A DNA stretch of 64,000 nt from Microcaldota archaeon (lineage in GTDB: Archaea > Micrarchaeota > Micrarchaeia > Anstonellales > Bilamarchaeaceae). Shown one piece after another: positions 52,177 through 61,492 of the stretch. Positions within the stretch are counted from its first letter, which is position 1. The number at the start of each line of letters is the position of its first letter. Made by a program: the position numbers and the translations under genes. Where the stretch lies: the NCBI GenBank assembly GCA_022627495.1, contig JAKEGJ010000003.1, positions 94,239 through 158,238 of the forward strand. The letters are read 5' to 3'. The notes below the pieces were generated by a model. It saw only the letters and a list, made by a program, of their open reading frames with translations, made no database searches and was not told the DNA's origin.

Positions 52177-53805
52177 ATGGGATATGTTGACGATGTGCCG
52201 GACGCCTCGAAAGAGGTCGCCAAAGGCAGTGTCTGGAACATCGCCGGCAATCTCCTTTTCAGCCTGATTTCCTTTCTCTACGTTCTCGTTGTTGCATGGG
52301 CGGTGTCCCCTGATGACCTTGGGCTGTATTATCTCGCCCTCAGCGCGGTCTCCCTATTCGCAGTCATCGGCGATTTGGGCCTTGGCAATTCGCTTGGCCG
52401 CTACATCCCGTTCTATGAAGGGCGCAATGAGCGCGGGAAAATCCCCCTGCTCCTCAAATCTGGCGCTGCCGCTGTCACGGCCAGCGCCGTCATCCTGATG
52501 ATTGTGCTCTGGGTGTCGGCAGATCTCATAGGCTCGGCATATGACGACAGCCGGCTCGCCAATCTGATAAGGCTGCTGGCGGTCCATATCCTCCTGGCCA
52601 ACTGGAACAAGATATCATCATCTTTCCTCCAGGCGCGGCGCGACATGAGGGGGCAGCAGATATCCCAGAATGCCGGGAACCTGGCGAAGCTGGTTTTCAC
52701 ATCCGCCCTCATCGGGATGCTCGGCCCCACGCCCGCCGCGCTGATAATCGGGTTCATCCTCTCCGTTCTGGTCAGCACCCTGGCGTCTTCGTTCCTGTCT
52801 CTGGGGAAGCTCAGGGATTACCCGCCAAGCCGGGGATGGTTCGCGCCCAGGGAGTTCTTGCGCGAAATCGTGGCTTTCGGCATCGCGCTTGGCATGCTCC
52901 AGTCCTTCAACCTCGCGATATCATCCGTCACCCGGCTCATGATAGGGTATCTGAGCGCGTCTGATGCCACACTGGCGGTCGCGACATTCTCCATCGCGGT
53001 CTCCCTGTCTTCAGTGACGCTGATTTTCTCCAGCGCCATAGGCTCGATATTCCTGCCCCTTATGGCGAAGCTATACGGGAACGATGACCGCGGGAAGATG
53101 CGCGATGTAACAGGCACGTCCCAGAGGTGGGCGTTCTTCCTCACAATCCCGCTCGCAATCGCCATCGCAGTCTATTCGGAAGAGGTGCTCGGCACGTTCT
53201 ATGGTTCATCCTACGCGTGGGGGGGCGCTGCGCTTTCCATCATCTGCATCGCAATGGCCATCCGTTCGATTTCAGCGATGCTTTCGCTCTCCCTCGCATC
53301 CATGCGGGCAATCCGCCTTACATTCATGACCAGCCTGGTATCCGGCCTGATCAATCTCGCCCTCAACCTCCTGCTCATCCCGCATTACGGGATTATGGGC
53401 GCGGCAATCGCAATGGCCGCAAGCGCAATCGCCATCGTTGCCATGAACTCCCATTACGCTGGAAAGCTGATGGGCTATGCATACCCCCCGTCGTTCATCA
53501 GGCTTGTGCTCTGCGCCATTATGGCATTGGCGGTTATGGCATTGTCCAAATCCGTCTTCAATCCGTTCGCCCTGGCTTTCCCGGGCACAATCGCGGAATC
53601 GCAATACGCGGCGAAGGCCCTCTCGCTTGCGTTTCTGGCCCTGGGGGCGCTTGCATCCGGAGCAATATTCGCCCTTCTGGCCCTTGCGCTAAAGTGCTTT
53701 GGCAGGGAGGACGTTTCCCTACTTCAGAAAGGCATGAACAAGATGCGCCTGCCCGAGCCCCTGGTGGGGGCCGTAATTTCTATTGCCAGATGCGGAATCG
53801 GCTGA
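52177..53805 (+). CDS. Wzx-type polysaccharide flippase (MOP superfamily)
   Basis: 542 residues from the ATG at 52177, with 12-14 predicted TM helices. The N-terminus (KEVAKGSVWNIAGNLLFSL... DLGLYYLALSAVSLFAVIGDLGLGNSLGRYI) matches the Wzx/RfbX family, whose members move lipid-linked oligosaccharides across the membrane. Its stop abuts the stop of the convergent DPM1-like gene. It gives the locus its export step. Confidence 0.92.
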   Translation: MGYVDDVPDASKEVAKGSVWNIAGNLLFSLISFLYVLVVAWAVSPDDLGLYYLALSAVSLFAVIGDLGLGNSLGRYIPFYEGRNERGKIPLLLKSGAAAVTASAVILMIVLWVSADLIGSAYDDSRLANLIRLLAVHILLANWNKISSSFLQARRDMRGQQISQNAGNLAKLVFTSALIGMLGPTPAALIIGFILSVLVSTLASSFLSLGKLRDYPPSRGWFAPREFLREIVAFGIALGMLQSFNLAISSVTRLMIGYLSASDATLAVATFSIAVSLSSVTLIFSSAIGSIFLPLMAKLYGNDDRGKMRDVTGTSQRWAFFLTIPLAIAIAVYSEEVLGTFYGSSYAWGGAALSIICIAMAIRSISAMLSLSLASMRAIRLTFMTSLVSGLINLALNLLLIPHYGIMGAAIAMAASAIAIVAMNSHYAGKLMGYAYPPSFIRLVLCAIMALAVMALSKSVFNPFALAFPGTIAESQYAAKALSLAFLALGALASGAIFALLALALKCFGREDVSLLQKGMNKMRLPEPLVGAVISIARCGIG

Positions 53806-54507
53806 TCAGCCTTCTTTCATCTTGAAGCGGGCGAGGCTGGCGGCCATGTGCCATGTGTCTTTTAGGAGGTCGAACTTGGAATCCTGGGACTCCTCCCATT
53901 TTATCGGCATCTCCTTCACTATGAGCCCCCTGCGCTGGGCCCGGATTAGCAGCTCGGTATCCCAGAACCAGCGGCCGTCCGTCACCTCGCCTGCAATGGG
54001 CATGACGCTGGATTTCCTGAATGCCTTGAATCCGCACTGGTGGTCCCTGAGGCGCGAGCCCAGCAGAATCCGCACAAGCCAGTTATAGCTCCTGCTTGCC
54101 ACCCATCTCACCAGCTTCCTTTTCGACTCGGAACCTTTGACATAGCGGCTCCCGATGACCAATGACGCCCCCCCGTCAATCGAATCGAAGATCTGGGGGA
54201 TGTTCTCAAGGTCGGAAGCAAGGTCGGCATCCATGAATATGACGATATCGCCGCGAGATTCGCTGACGGCCTTCATTATCGCGGAGCCTTTTCCAAGCCG
54301 CTTTGAATAATTCAGGACCCGTATCCTGCCGCCTTCGAGGGCCTTTGCGATTTCGACGGTTCCGTCCGTGCTTCCGTCTTCGCTGATTATTATCTCGAAA
54401 TCACGGCCTAAGCGCTCCAACTCGCGCTCAATGCGCAGGATATTTGTCCGAAGCACCCTCGCCTCATTGTGCGCAGGGATTATCACGCTTATCTTCCCCA
54501 AGGCCAT
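53806..54507 (-). CDS. GT2 dolichyl-phosphate mannosyltransferase-like enzyme
   Basis: 233 residues. Typical DPM1/GT2 motifs: ISVIIPAHNEARVL, IIISEDGSTDGTVEI, GKGSAIMKAV, VIFMDADLASD (DxD metal site) and LRDHQCGFKAFRKSSV. Members load mannose or glucose onto dolichyl phosphate for N-glycan or lipid-linked sugar assembly. On the minus strand a TATA (AGTATATAATG, about 54528-54538) lies about 27 nt before the ATG. No C-terminal TM is present, so it is a soluble, membrane-associated form. Confidence 0.92.
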   Translation of the reverse strand: MALGKISVIIPAHNEARVLRTNILRIERELERLGRDFEIIISEDGSTDGTVEIAKALEGGRIRVLNYSKRLGKGSAIMKAVSESRGDIVIFMDADLASDLENIPQIFDSIDGGASLVIGSRYVKGSESKRKLVRWVASRSYNWLVRILLGSRLRDHQCGFKAFRKSSVMPIAGEVTDGRWFWDTELLIRAQRRGLIVKEMPIKWEESQDSKFDLLKDTWHMAASLARFKMKEG

Positions 54508-54545
54508 CGGATTAGTTGTCCATGTGCCACATTATATACTTTTTC

Positions 54546-55901
54546 ATGCCTCGAACCTATGTGGACCTGAAGGAAAACGCCGGATGGCTCTATGAAGGGC
54601 GGCCCTGCGAAAATCTGGTTTCGAACATCCCTGTCGAAAGAATCCGGGGCGCATGCGCCATCCTGATGCCGGTCCTTGGTGAGAAGGAAGAGCTCCTGGA
54701 GCACCTGAGGCTCCTGGAAAAGCAAACGAGCAGGGATTTCACCGTAATTGTCATCAGCCCCGTCATAGCCATGGAGGATTTGCCCGGGGACTGCCCGTTC
54801 GGCCTGGTGCTCCTGCGTGAAAAAAGCCGCCTCGGCCAAGCCGCAGCCTCTTATGCGGGCCAGGGCTATGCATTGAAGAAAAAATTCCGCACGATAATAC
54901 AGGCTGATGTGGGTTGCCGCCCGATAAGCGCCAATCTCATCGAAAGACTGGAACAATCCTGCCTTGCCAGTCCCGATGCCCTTTTCCTCCCCAGGGAGGA
55001 TTGTTTCGCATCAGCCATGCAGGTCATGGACTGGTATGGCGCGGCCCACCGGTCGCTTTTCGAAAAATTCGGCCTGACCTACCTGCCCTTCTTCTTCGGT
55101 TTTCAGGAATACGAGCTCATGTCGAGGATGGTGAGGGGCGGGTCGAAGGTCGTTACCCTAAACGATGTGCAAGTCAGGCACAGGTTCGCCCCGGCAGGAT
55201 GGAAAGGGCCCGGCCGCCTGCTTTACGGCCTGCGCAATTACGCATTCCTGCCAATCACGGAACCCGGCTTCCTCGGGCATGCGTTCTTCTCCATGTTTCC
55301 GCTGACACTGGCGGATGAGCCCGGCCGTTTCAGGCTCCGATTAAAATGCCTCTCGCTCCTCTTCCGAAGGCTCCTCTCCCTAAGCCTGTTCAGGGACAGG
55401 GACATGGAAAGCGCAAAGCTCCCGGAATACCCCCATATGCCGATGGTCCGGCTTTCGGAAGGGGAAAAACATGCCCGGCTCGTCCGAACCCCCTCCCTCC
55501 GGGACGGCAACATTGAAAGCCTCCTTCCTTCGCTAAGGGCATCATGCCGGAAAGAAGTGGAGGTTCAAGGCACGGGATTCCGGCTGCTGGCGGGCCTCAT
55601 ACTGGAATTATTGGGCTCGGCGGTGCATGGCTATCCTCTGGTGCTTGTGGTGCATTCAAAATTCTATTCAAACCCGTTCGCCCTGCTCCCTCCGGCATGC
55701 TATTTCATCGATTCCAACGGCGAGCTCCGCGTTCTCTCGGAAGGAAGGCCCGCCATTCTCCGTTTTTTCCTTTTCGCGGCATCCCTGCTGGCATTCCAGC
55801 TGGCCTTCCTTTCCTACATCGCCGTCTCCTTCCTGTCCTGGCTGCGGGTGGGGCGGCATCTGTACCGCTACGGTTTGAGCGGAGCGGGGGATGCACTTTG
55901 A
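54546..55901 (+). CDS. GT2-like glycosyltransferase with C-terminal TMs
   Basis: The ATG at 54546 gives 451 residues (an ATG at 54516 lies within the neighbour's promoter). GACAILMPVLGEKEELLEHL and TIIQADVGCRPISANL provide the GT-A nucleotide-binding and metal-site region (ADVG in place of DxD). FGFQEYELMSRMVRGGSKV matches the acidic catalytic segment. The C-terminal 45 residues are hydrophobic (about 405-445). It is translationally coupled (TTGA overlap) to the GT4 gene that follows. Confidence 0.83.
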   Translation: MPRTYVDLKENAGWLYEGRPCENLVSNIPVERIRGACAILMPVLGEKEELLEHLRLLEKQTSRDFTVIVISPVIAMEDLPGDCPFGLVLLREKSRLGQAAASYAGQGYALKKKFRTIIQADVGCRPISANLIERLEQSCLASPDALFLPREDCFASAMQVMDWYGAAHRSLFEKFGLTYLPFFFGFQEYELMSRMVRGGSKVVTLNDVQVRHRFAPAGWKGPGRLLYGLRNYAFLPITEPGFLGHAFFSMFPLTLADEPGRFRLRLKCLSLLFRRLLSLSLFRDRDMESAKLPEYPHMPMVRLSEGEKHARLVRTPSLRDGNIESLLPSLRASCRKEVEVQGTGFRLLAGLILELLGSAVHGYPLVLVVHSKFYSNPFALLPPACYFIDSNGELRVLSEGRPAILRFFLFAASLLAFQLAFLSYIAVSFLSWLRVGRHLYRYGLSGAGDAL

Positions 55902-56968
55902 AAATCGCGTTCTTCAACTGGCGCGACATCCGCCATCCGGCGGCGGGCGGGGCAGAGGTCTACATCCACATGCTCATGCGCTCCCTCGCAAAGATGGGGC
56001 ACGAACCCGTCCTGTTCTGCTCATCCTACCCGGGGGCCTCCGCGCGCTCTAGAATAGATGGTATCGACCATGTGCGGTACGGCGGAAAATACATGATATA
56101 TCCCAAATCGCTCTTCTGCTACCGGAAACATATACGCGGAAGGTTCGACCTCATCGTGGACACGGTGAACGGCATCCCCTTCTTCACCCCCCTATTCGCC
56201 AGGGAGCGGGTGGTCCCCCTGATATTCCAGCTTACGCGCGAAAACTGGTTTTCTGCGCTGCCATCTCCGGCGGCATTTGCCGGGTACCATCTTGAGGATG
56301 CGATGCTTTCGCCTTACCGCAACCTCACCGCATTCGTGCCATCCCCATCGACACGCGATGACCTTCTTAAGCTGGGGTTCCGGGACGTGAGAATAATCTA
56401 TGGCGCTGCGGATGTCACGCCCGCCGATATCGGGAAGGATAACCCCCCCGCGGTCATCTATCTTGGCAGGCTGACAAAGTCCAAGCGGGTGGACCACGCG
56501 CTGGAAGCATTCCGTGCAGTCAATTCCCGCTTCCCGGCATCAAGGCTCTGGATAGCCGGCAGCGGGCCGCAGGAGGGCGCGCTAAGACGGCGCTCGCAAG
56601 CCCTCGGGCTGGGGGCATCCGTGGAGTTTTTCGGACGGGTTGGCCAGGCTGAGAAATCCCGGCTCCTTTCTCGGGCCAGCCTGATGCTGTTCCCTGCGGT
56701 TCGCGAGGGCTGGGGCCTCACTGTCCTGGAAGCGAACGCCTGCCGCACTCCGGTAATCGGTTATGACGTGCCCGGGCTCAGGGACAGCATAAGGGATGGC
56801 GTGAACGGGATGCTTGTGCAGAGCGGCGATTCGCAGGCGATGGGCGTTGCGGCGGCCGGGCTCCTGTCTGACAATGAGCGGCTCGAGCGCCTCTCGGATT
56901 CTGCCATGCGCTACGCATCAGGCTTCAGCTGGAAAAAGGCTGCTGAGGATTTCCTCTCCTCTCTTTGA
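55898..56968 (+). CDS. GT4-family glycosyltransferase
   Basis: The TTG at 55898 overlaps the upstream stop by 4 nt and starts the conserved xKIAFFNWRDIRHPAAGGAEVYIHM N-terminus (read in two parts), giving 356 residues. Donor domain: YLGRLTKSKRVDHAL, WIAGSGPQEGALRRR and AVREGWGLTVLEANAC (E-x7-E). GGAEVY is typical of GT4 enzymes that use UDP- or GDP-sugars. An open frame further upstream (from 55544) is antisense-like and ignored. Confidence 0.9.
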   Translation: MKIAFFNWRDIRHPAAGGAEVYIHMLMRSLAKMGHEPVLFCSSYPGASARSRIDGIDHVRYGGKYMIYPKSLFCYRKHIRGRFDLIVDTVNGIPFFTPLFARERVVPLIFQLTRENWFSALPSPAAFAGYHLEDAMLSPYRNLTAFVPSPSTRDDLLKLGFRDVRIIYGAADVTPADIGKDNPPAVIYLGRLTKSKRVDHALEAFRAVNSRFPASRLWIAGSGPQEGALRRRSQALGLGASVEFFGRVGQAEKSRLLSRASLMLFPAVREGWGLTVLEANACRTPVIGYDVPGLRDSIRDGVNGMLVQSGDSQAMGVAAAGLLSDNERLERLSDSAMRYASGFSWKKAAEDFLSSL

Positions 56969-57014
56969 TTCGCCCCGGCATCTGATTTAAAACCTAGCCT
57001 CCATGTTTTTTTGG

Positions 57015-60000
57015 ATGGGATTGGACAAGCGCAATGCCCTGATACTTCTCGTTTTCGCCCTGCTGTCCCTGCTCATGACCTGGGGTGGCGCATCCAGCGA
57101 TGGCTATTTCCAATACCGCGATGAAAAGCCCGTCCTCGCCACAGCCGCATACCGCGAGTATTTCTTCAGCCTGATGAAGAACAGCGGCGTCCCTGACCTG
57201 GACATGCAGAAGCGCATCCCCATCCACATCATTAACCTCATCATCCCGGATGACATCTTCGAGACGCTTAAATTTCCCGTGCCAATCTTCCTCGCCTTCC
57301 TCGCCGCCTACCTGGCGGCCCGGAAAGTGCAGGAAGACGCGGGCGTCCCTGATGGCGCCCGCACCATAATCGCCGCAGCAGGCGCGCTGTTCTATGTCGT
57401 CAACCCCATCACGACACAGCTCATCCTCAGCTTCTACCCCATGCTTGTCTATGCCGCGTACCCCCTCTTCTTCCTCCTCTTATACATCGGTTTCACCAGC
57501 CATTCCCGCAAACATGTTTTCGCTTCCGCACTGGCAGCATCGTTCATGCTGCTCATGGTGGTGCACAGCGCGCTCTACATGGCTGTTGCGTTCGCGGCCC
57601 TGGCGCCCGCGCTCGTTTTGCGGCGCAAGGAGGCATTTCGCATGGCCGGAAGCCTGGCGCTGTTCGCCGCAGTCCTGCTTTCCTGCACCCTCTTCGTCCT
57701 GCTCCCGTATCTCAGCCTCTACGATGCCGGCGCGGCTCCCGGTGCCAGCTCCATTCCGACAAAAACAGACCTGGACATGTTCTCCGGCGTGGCAGAACTG
57801 CCCAAGCCGATGCTGCTGGATTTCTCTTCTTTCTGGTGGCCTTATCTGCCCTACTCATACCCTATGGGCGGCGCGTATTACCCGATGGCCGCCGTCCTTG
57901 CGGGGGCGCTCATATGCTTCGCTATATATGAGCGGAGCGAGTGGAGCGTCATGGCCCTCATCGCACTTACCGCGCTCATCTTCTTCGCGAAAGGCTCCCA
58001 GGCCCCGTTCCCGGGCATCTATGAGGCTTTCGAATTCCATCTTCCGCTGGGCTGGCTGATGCGCGTTCCGATGAAATTCCTGCACATCATCCCATTCTTC
58101 CTTTTCATCATAATGGTGCGGGCGTCGGCATACCTATACAAGGCCAATGCCGCGCTGGCCTTCGCATCCATCGCATTTGCGCTCATGTTTTTGGCGGCGT
58201 CCTCATGGCCGCTTTTCACAGGCGATGCCGCAGGCTTCCTGCAGAAATCCGTCCCCTCCCGCTATTCATCGGAAGTCGCAGAGATGGGCGCGCACATCCC
58301 CGGCGGCTTTCCGGCCATCCTCTCATCCGAACCGGTCAACTACCTGCTCCTGCCTGCGGACATTTCATACGGGCGGTCGTATGTCAATGCGGAGCTGGAT
58401 GCCTACGCCTCTTTGATGGACTACGACGGGCTGGCGGCATTCTCAGATGCGGGATACCAGTACGCTATAGTCCCAAAACCCGCCCGGGGCGCTTCTCCCG
58501 GGCAATTTTCGGAAATCTATTCCGGGGAGTTCCTTTCCCTTTATCGCCTGAAAAACGATTCCGTGCCCTTCTCCGTATCCCCATCGGCATACATATGCTA
58601 TTCCGGCCACATGGCGCTCCGCTCGCTCCAGCAGGACGCCCCGAATGGGCATTCTCCGGCCGTTGCGCTCTTCCCCTACCAGTCGCCCTCTTTTCCAAAA
58701 TCGGCCATCGGCCTTGCGGACCATGTGCTAATCGACAGCAACTCGCCCCTGATAGCATCCACGGAAGACGGCACGGTATTCTCCTTCCCGCCGGCAAACG
58801 GTTGGGAGCGGCCCGGGGGTTCAACGCTAGACCGGGAATCGATATACGGGTATAACCTCAAGAGCCGTTACACCTCCTCGTCTTTCGATTATGAAATGCC
58901 CGACGAGCCTGAGGCCAGGGTGCTGGATGGCGATGACTTGTCGTTTTATTTCAAGGACAACATGACACGCAGGACGGGCGCGCTTTCTTTCTCCTCCGCG
59001 CCAGGCGCGCAAGGCAGGTCCCTGGCGCTGGCACGGCTGGATCTTCCGGTGTCCTACTACTACACCGTCAATATGTCCATTTCCGGGCACGCCGATAATG
59101 CAAGCGCCGCGATAGTCCTGATGGACGAGAGCGGCAAGGCCTTCTCGGTAGTGAAGCTGTTCGAGGCCTCAGGCGCATTCAATTCAAGCGCAAGCAGGGA
59201 TTTCTTTGTCCCCGAAATCGCCGCGAAGGCGATTCTTTATGTTTCAGCATACGCCTCCGCGGACGGCTTCGATTACAATATCAGCCGGTTCGTGCTCGCT
59301 CCTGCCGTTCCCAAGGGCGCTCCGGCTGCCGCTGCGGAATTTTTCGTACCCGAATCCGGGAATTATTCGGTATTCCTCCGCATCTACAAGGGCAGGCACG
59401 CCGGCATGCTCTCATCTCGCCTTGATGATTACGTGCCCGTTTACACAGTCACCCGCGACAAGAGCGACCATATCTCCTGGGAAGAGGTGTACCGGGGCCC
59501 GCTTTCTCAAGGCGGGCATACCCTCACAATCCTGAATCTGGGCGGGTTCAATGCCCTGAATGTGGGGTACGTTGCGCGCGAATCCGCCGATGCGGATCCT
59601 TTTGCAGGAAAGACCGTCATATACCGGCTGGTCGCGAAGAACGATTTCGAGGGCCCGGATTCACTCATTTCCCTCAACGCCTCCTCATCCTCGTTCGCGT
59701 ACATCAACGTCTCGGCTCCGATTTCCTCCATCATCTATGTGGTTTCCCCGGGCTTATACGAAATCAGCAGTTCCATCGAAGGACCGGCATCCTTTAAGGT
59801 AGATGGCCGGGAGGCGGAGCAAAGCGTTTATCTGGAGCGTGGCCCGCATATCCTGGAGGCGATTCCGAAGAAGGGCGCGGCCCTGCTCGACCATGTCACC
59901 CTGATGCGCGAAGGGGATGCTGGGGGCGCCTATGCCCGGATTACGTCTTATACGCGCATAGACCCGACAACATACGCGCTCGAGACCGAATCCAGCGGCC

Positions 60001-60257
60001 CCTTCTTCCTGTCCATGGCCAAAGATATCAACAAGGGCTGGATCGCAGAAGTGGACGGGAGGCAGTACCGTCCGGTACCGTCGTTCGGGTCGGCCAGCGC
60101 TTTCCTGATAAACGAGACCGGCAGTAAACGCATCAAGGTCTATTTCGAGCCGCAGGGGATGATGCTCCTTGGCGCAGGGCTCGGCATCCTGGGGCTTGCG
60201 GCATCGGCCGCATATGCGTTTTCAACGTCCACCGGGAGGGAATCCCATGCCTGCTGA
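57015..60257 (+). CDS. Large GT-C/YfhO-like membrane protein
   Basis: 1080 residues from the ATG at 57015, which lies about 29 nt after GATTTAAAACC; the ATG at 57003 is too near. About 11-13 TM helices in residues 1-420, with ASSDGYFQYRDEK after the first TM as the likely acidic catalytic loop of a GT-C enzyme. A large extracytoplasmic beta-sandwich region (about 430-1000) follows, and a C-terminal TM. The end (KGWIAEVDGRQYRPVP... KRIKVYFEPQGMML) matches the C-terminal module of YfhO-type proteins. GT-C members transfer sugars from lipid carriers outside the cell. It overlaps the next gene by 11 nt. Confidence 0.85.
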   Translation: MGLDKRNALILLVFALLSLLMTWGGASSDGYFQYRDEKPVLATAAYREYFFSLMKNSGVPDLDMQKRIPIHIINLIIPDDIFETLKFPVPIFLAFLAAYLAARKVQEDAGVPDGARTIIAAAGALFYVVNPITTQLILSFYPMLVYAAYPLFFLLLYIGFTSHSRKHVFASALAASFMLLMVVHSALYMAVAFAALAPALVLRRKEAFRMAGSLALFAAVLLSCTLFVLLPYLSLYDAGAAPGASSIPTKTDLDMFSGVAELPKPMLLDFSSFWWPYLPYSYPMGGAYYPMAAVLAGALICFAIYERSEWSVMALIALTALIFFAKGSQAPFPGIYEAFEFHLPLGWLMRVPMKFLHIIPFFLFIIMVRASAYLYKANAALAFASIAFALMFLAASSWPLFTGDAAGFLQKSVPSRYSSEVAEMGAHIPGGFPAILSSEPVNYLLLPADISYGRSYVNAELDAYASLMDYDGLAAFSDAGYQYAIVPKPARGASPGQFSEIYSGEFLSLYRLKNDSVPFSVSPSAYICYSGHMALRSLQQDAPNGHSPAVALFPYQSPSFPKSAIGLADHVLIDSNSPLIASTEDGTVFSFPPANGWERPGGSTLDRESIYGYNLKSRYTSSSFDYEMPDEPEARVLDGDDLSFYFKDNMTRRTGALSFSSAPGAQGRSLALARLDLPVSYYYTVNMSISGHADNASAAIVLMDESGKAFSVVKLFEASGAFNSSASRDFFVPEIAAKAILYVSAYASADGFDYNISRFVLAPAVPKGAPAAAAEFFVPESGNYSVFLRIYKGRHAGMLSSRLDDYVPVYTVTRDKSDHISWEEVYRGPLSQGGHTLTILNLGGFNALNVGYVARESADADPFAGKTVIYRLVAKNDFEGPDSLISLNASSSSFAYINVSAPISSIIYVVSPGLYEISSSIEGPASFKVDGREAEQSVYLERGPHILEAIPKKGAALLDHVTLMREGDAGGAYARITSYTRIDPTTYALETESSGPFFLSMAKDINKGWIAEVDGRQYRPVPSFGSASAFLINETGSKRIKVYFEPQGMMLLGAGLGILGLAASAAYAFSTSTGRESHAC

Positions 60258-61047
60258 AATCAGCGTCGTCATCCCGACGCGCGATTCAGAAGCCACCCTC
60301 GGGCCCTGCCTGCGTTCGCTTACAAGCCAGGCTTTTTTGGGGCTTGAGGTTATTGTCGTGGACGGGGGCAGTTCGGACCGGAGCGTCGAGGTCGCGCGGC
60401 AGAATGGCGCCTCCGTATATCTGTTCAAGGGCTCTGTGCCGGCTGCCCGGAATCTCGGGTTCTCAAAATCGTCCGGCCGCCTGCTACTGTCCATGGATTC
60501 GGACATGGTGGCGGAGCCCGGCCTGCTCTCGGACATCGCAGTTTCCATGGGGCCCCATGGCGCGCTCATCATCCCCGAGGCGGGCTCGGGCCGGGGGTTC
60601 CTCTCCAGATGCAAAAGCCTCGAGAAAAGCATTTACCTTGGCGACCCGGGCGTGGAAGCGGCAAGGGCGTTCACCCGCAAGGCGTTCGATGCTGTCGGCG
60701 GCTATGACCCCGGATTGAGGCTGGCCGAAGACCGCGACCTCCACTGGCGGATTTCCCGGATATCCACTATCGGAAGGACCGCGAGGCGCTTCATCCATTC
60801 CACCGAAGGGCTGACCCTGCTTCGGGACCTGCAGAAATCCTTCATCTACGGAAAATCATTGCCGGCATACCTTGCCCGCAAGGATTCTGATTCGAGCGCA
60901 TGGCTTTCGTTCCATCGGACCGCGCTCCCCAAGTATCTCTCGCGGATGCGTGAAGATCCGCTGCTTACGCTTGGGCTGCTGGCACTTCGGGGGATGGAAT
61001 ATGCCGCGGGCTTGGCGGGGTATGCCTTTGGCAGGCTCGGCATGTGA
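60247..61047 (+). CDS. GT2-family glycosyltransferase
   Basis: 266 residues. ISVVIPTRDSEATLGPCLRS, VIVVDGGSSDRSVEVAR and LLLSMDSDMVAEPGL (DSD metal site), followed by GGYDPGLRLAEDRDLHWRI (the ED catalytic region). The start overlaps the upstream GT-C gene by 11 nt. The stop (61045-61047) lies inside the first unit of a 15/19-bp repeat array that continues downstream. No TM is present. Confidence 0.92.
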   Translation: MPAEISVVIPTRDSEATLGPCLRSLTSQAFLGLEVIVVDGGSSDRSVEVARQNGASVYLFKGSVPAARNLGFSKSSGRLLLSMDSDMVAEPGLLSDIAVSMGPHGALIIPEAGSGRGFLSRCKSLEKSIYLGDPGVEAARAFTRKAFDAVGGYDPGLRLAEDRDLHWRISRISTIGRTARRFIHSTEGLTLLRDLQKSFIYGKSLPAYLARKDSDSSAWLSFHRTALPKYLSRMREDPLLTLGLLALRGMEYAAGLAGYAFGRLGM

Positions 61048-61132
61048 GCGCTCGGCATGCGAGCCGGTAATCGCCATGCGAGCTGCTAATCGTTATGTGA
61101 GCCGGTAATCGCGATCTGAGCCAAAAATCGCC
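61035..61132 (+). repeat. Tandem 19-bp repeats with hairpin-forming unit
   Basis: GCTCGGCATGTGAGC (61035-61049) and GCTCGGCATGCGAGC (61050-61064) are adjacent 15-bp copies, and GCTCG/CGAGC can form a 5-bp hairpin. Four 19-bp units follow: 61057-61075 (ATGCGAGCCGGTAATCGCC), 61076-61094, 61095-61113 and 61114-61132, diverging progressively. The array starts in the last codons of the GT2 gene. Confidence 0.75.
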
Positions 61133-61171
61133 ATGTATTTTATTCCTGCCATTCCAAAAGTGTGATTTGCC

Positions 61172-61492
61172 ATGAAATCCGCCCGATCAGGCTTTCTTCC
61201 ATTGATACCCGCCTCCCTTCTCCTTGCCATGCCTTTCATATACGCCGGCCCAGGCGATGAATATGCCCTGGCGCTGGCCCCGGTCCTCGCCCTGGCCCTT
61301 TCCTTCCTGAGGTTCCCCGGCAGGCATGCCCTCCTGGGAGCACTGGCCGGGCTGTTCCTCATCCTGTCCGCCCTGGCGCTTTCAATCGGGGATGCGCGGT
61401 CCGAACCATTCGGAATCCTGTCTTTCACATACCTTGCCAGCGCCGCATTCGTGGCGGCTTTTGAGCATGCGACGGGTGGCCGGGATGGATGA
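61172..61492 (+). CDS. Small hydrophobic membrane protein
   Basis: 106 residues with four TM helices (residues about 8-26, 31-48, 52-72, 80-96). It overlaps the following GT-C gene by 8 nt, and its position between glycosyltransferases suggests a subunit or stabiliser of that enzyme, but no family is recognised. TATTTTATTCC (about 61135-61145) lies roughly 30 nt upstream, right after the tandem repeats. Confidence 0.72.
   Translation: MKSARSGFLPLIPASLLLAMPFIYAGPGDEYALALAPVLALALSFLRFPGRHALLGALAGLFLILSALALSIGDARSEPFGILSFTYLASAAFVAAFEHATGGRDG

Noticed and set aside
55544..55897. N-terminal extension of the GT4 at 55898
   Set aside because: Shadow of the preceding glycosyltransferase; the GT4 N-terminus begins exactly at the TTG.
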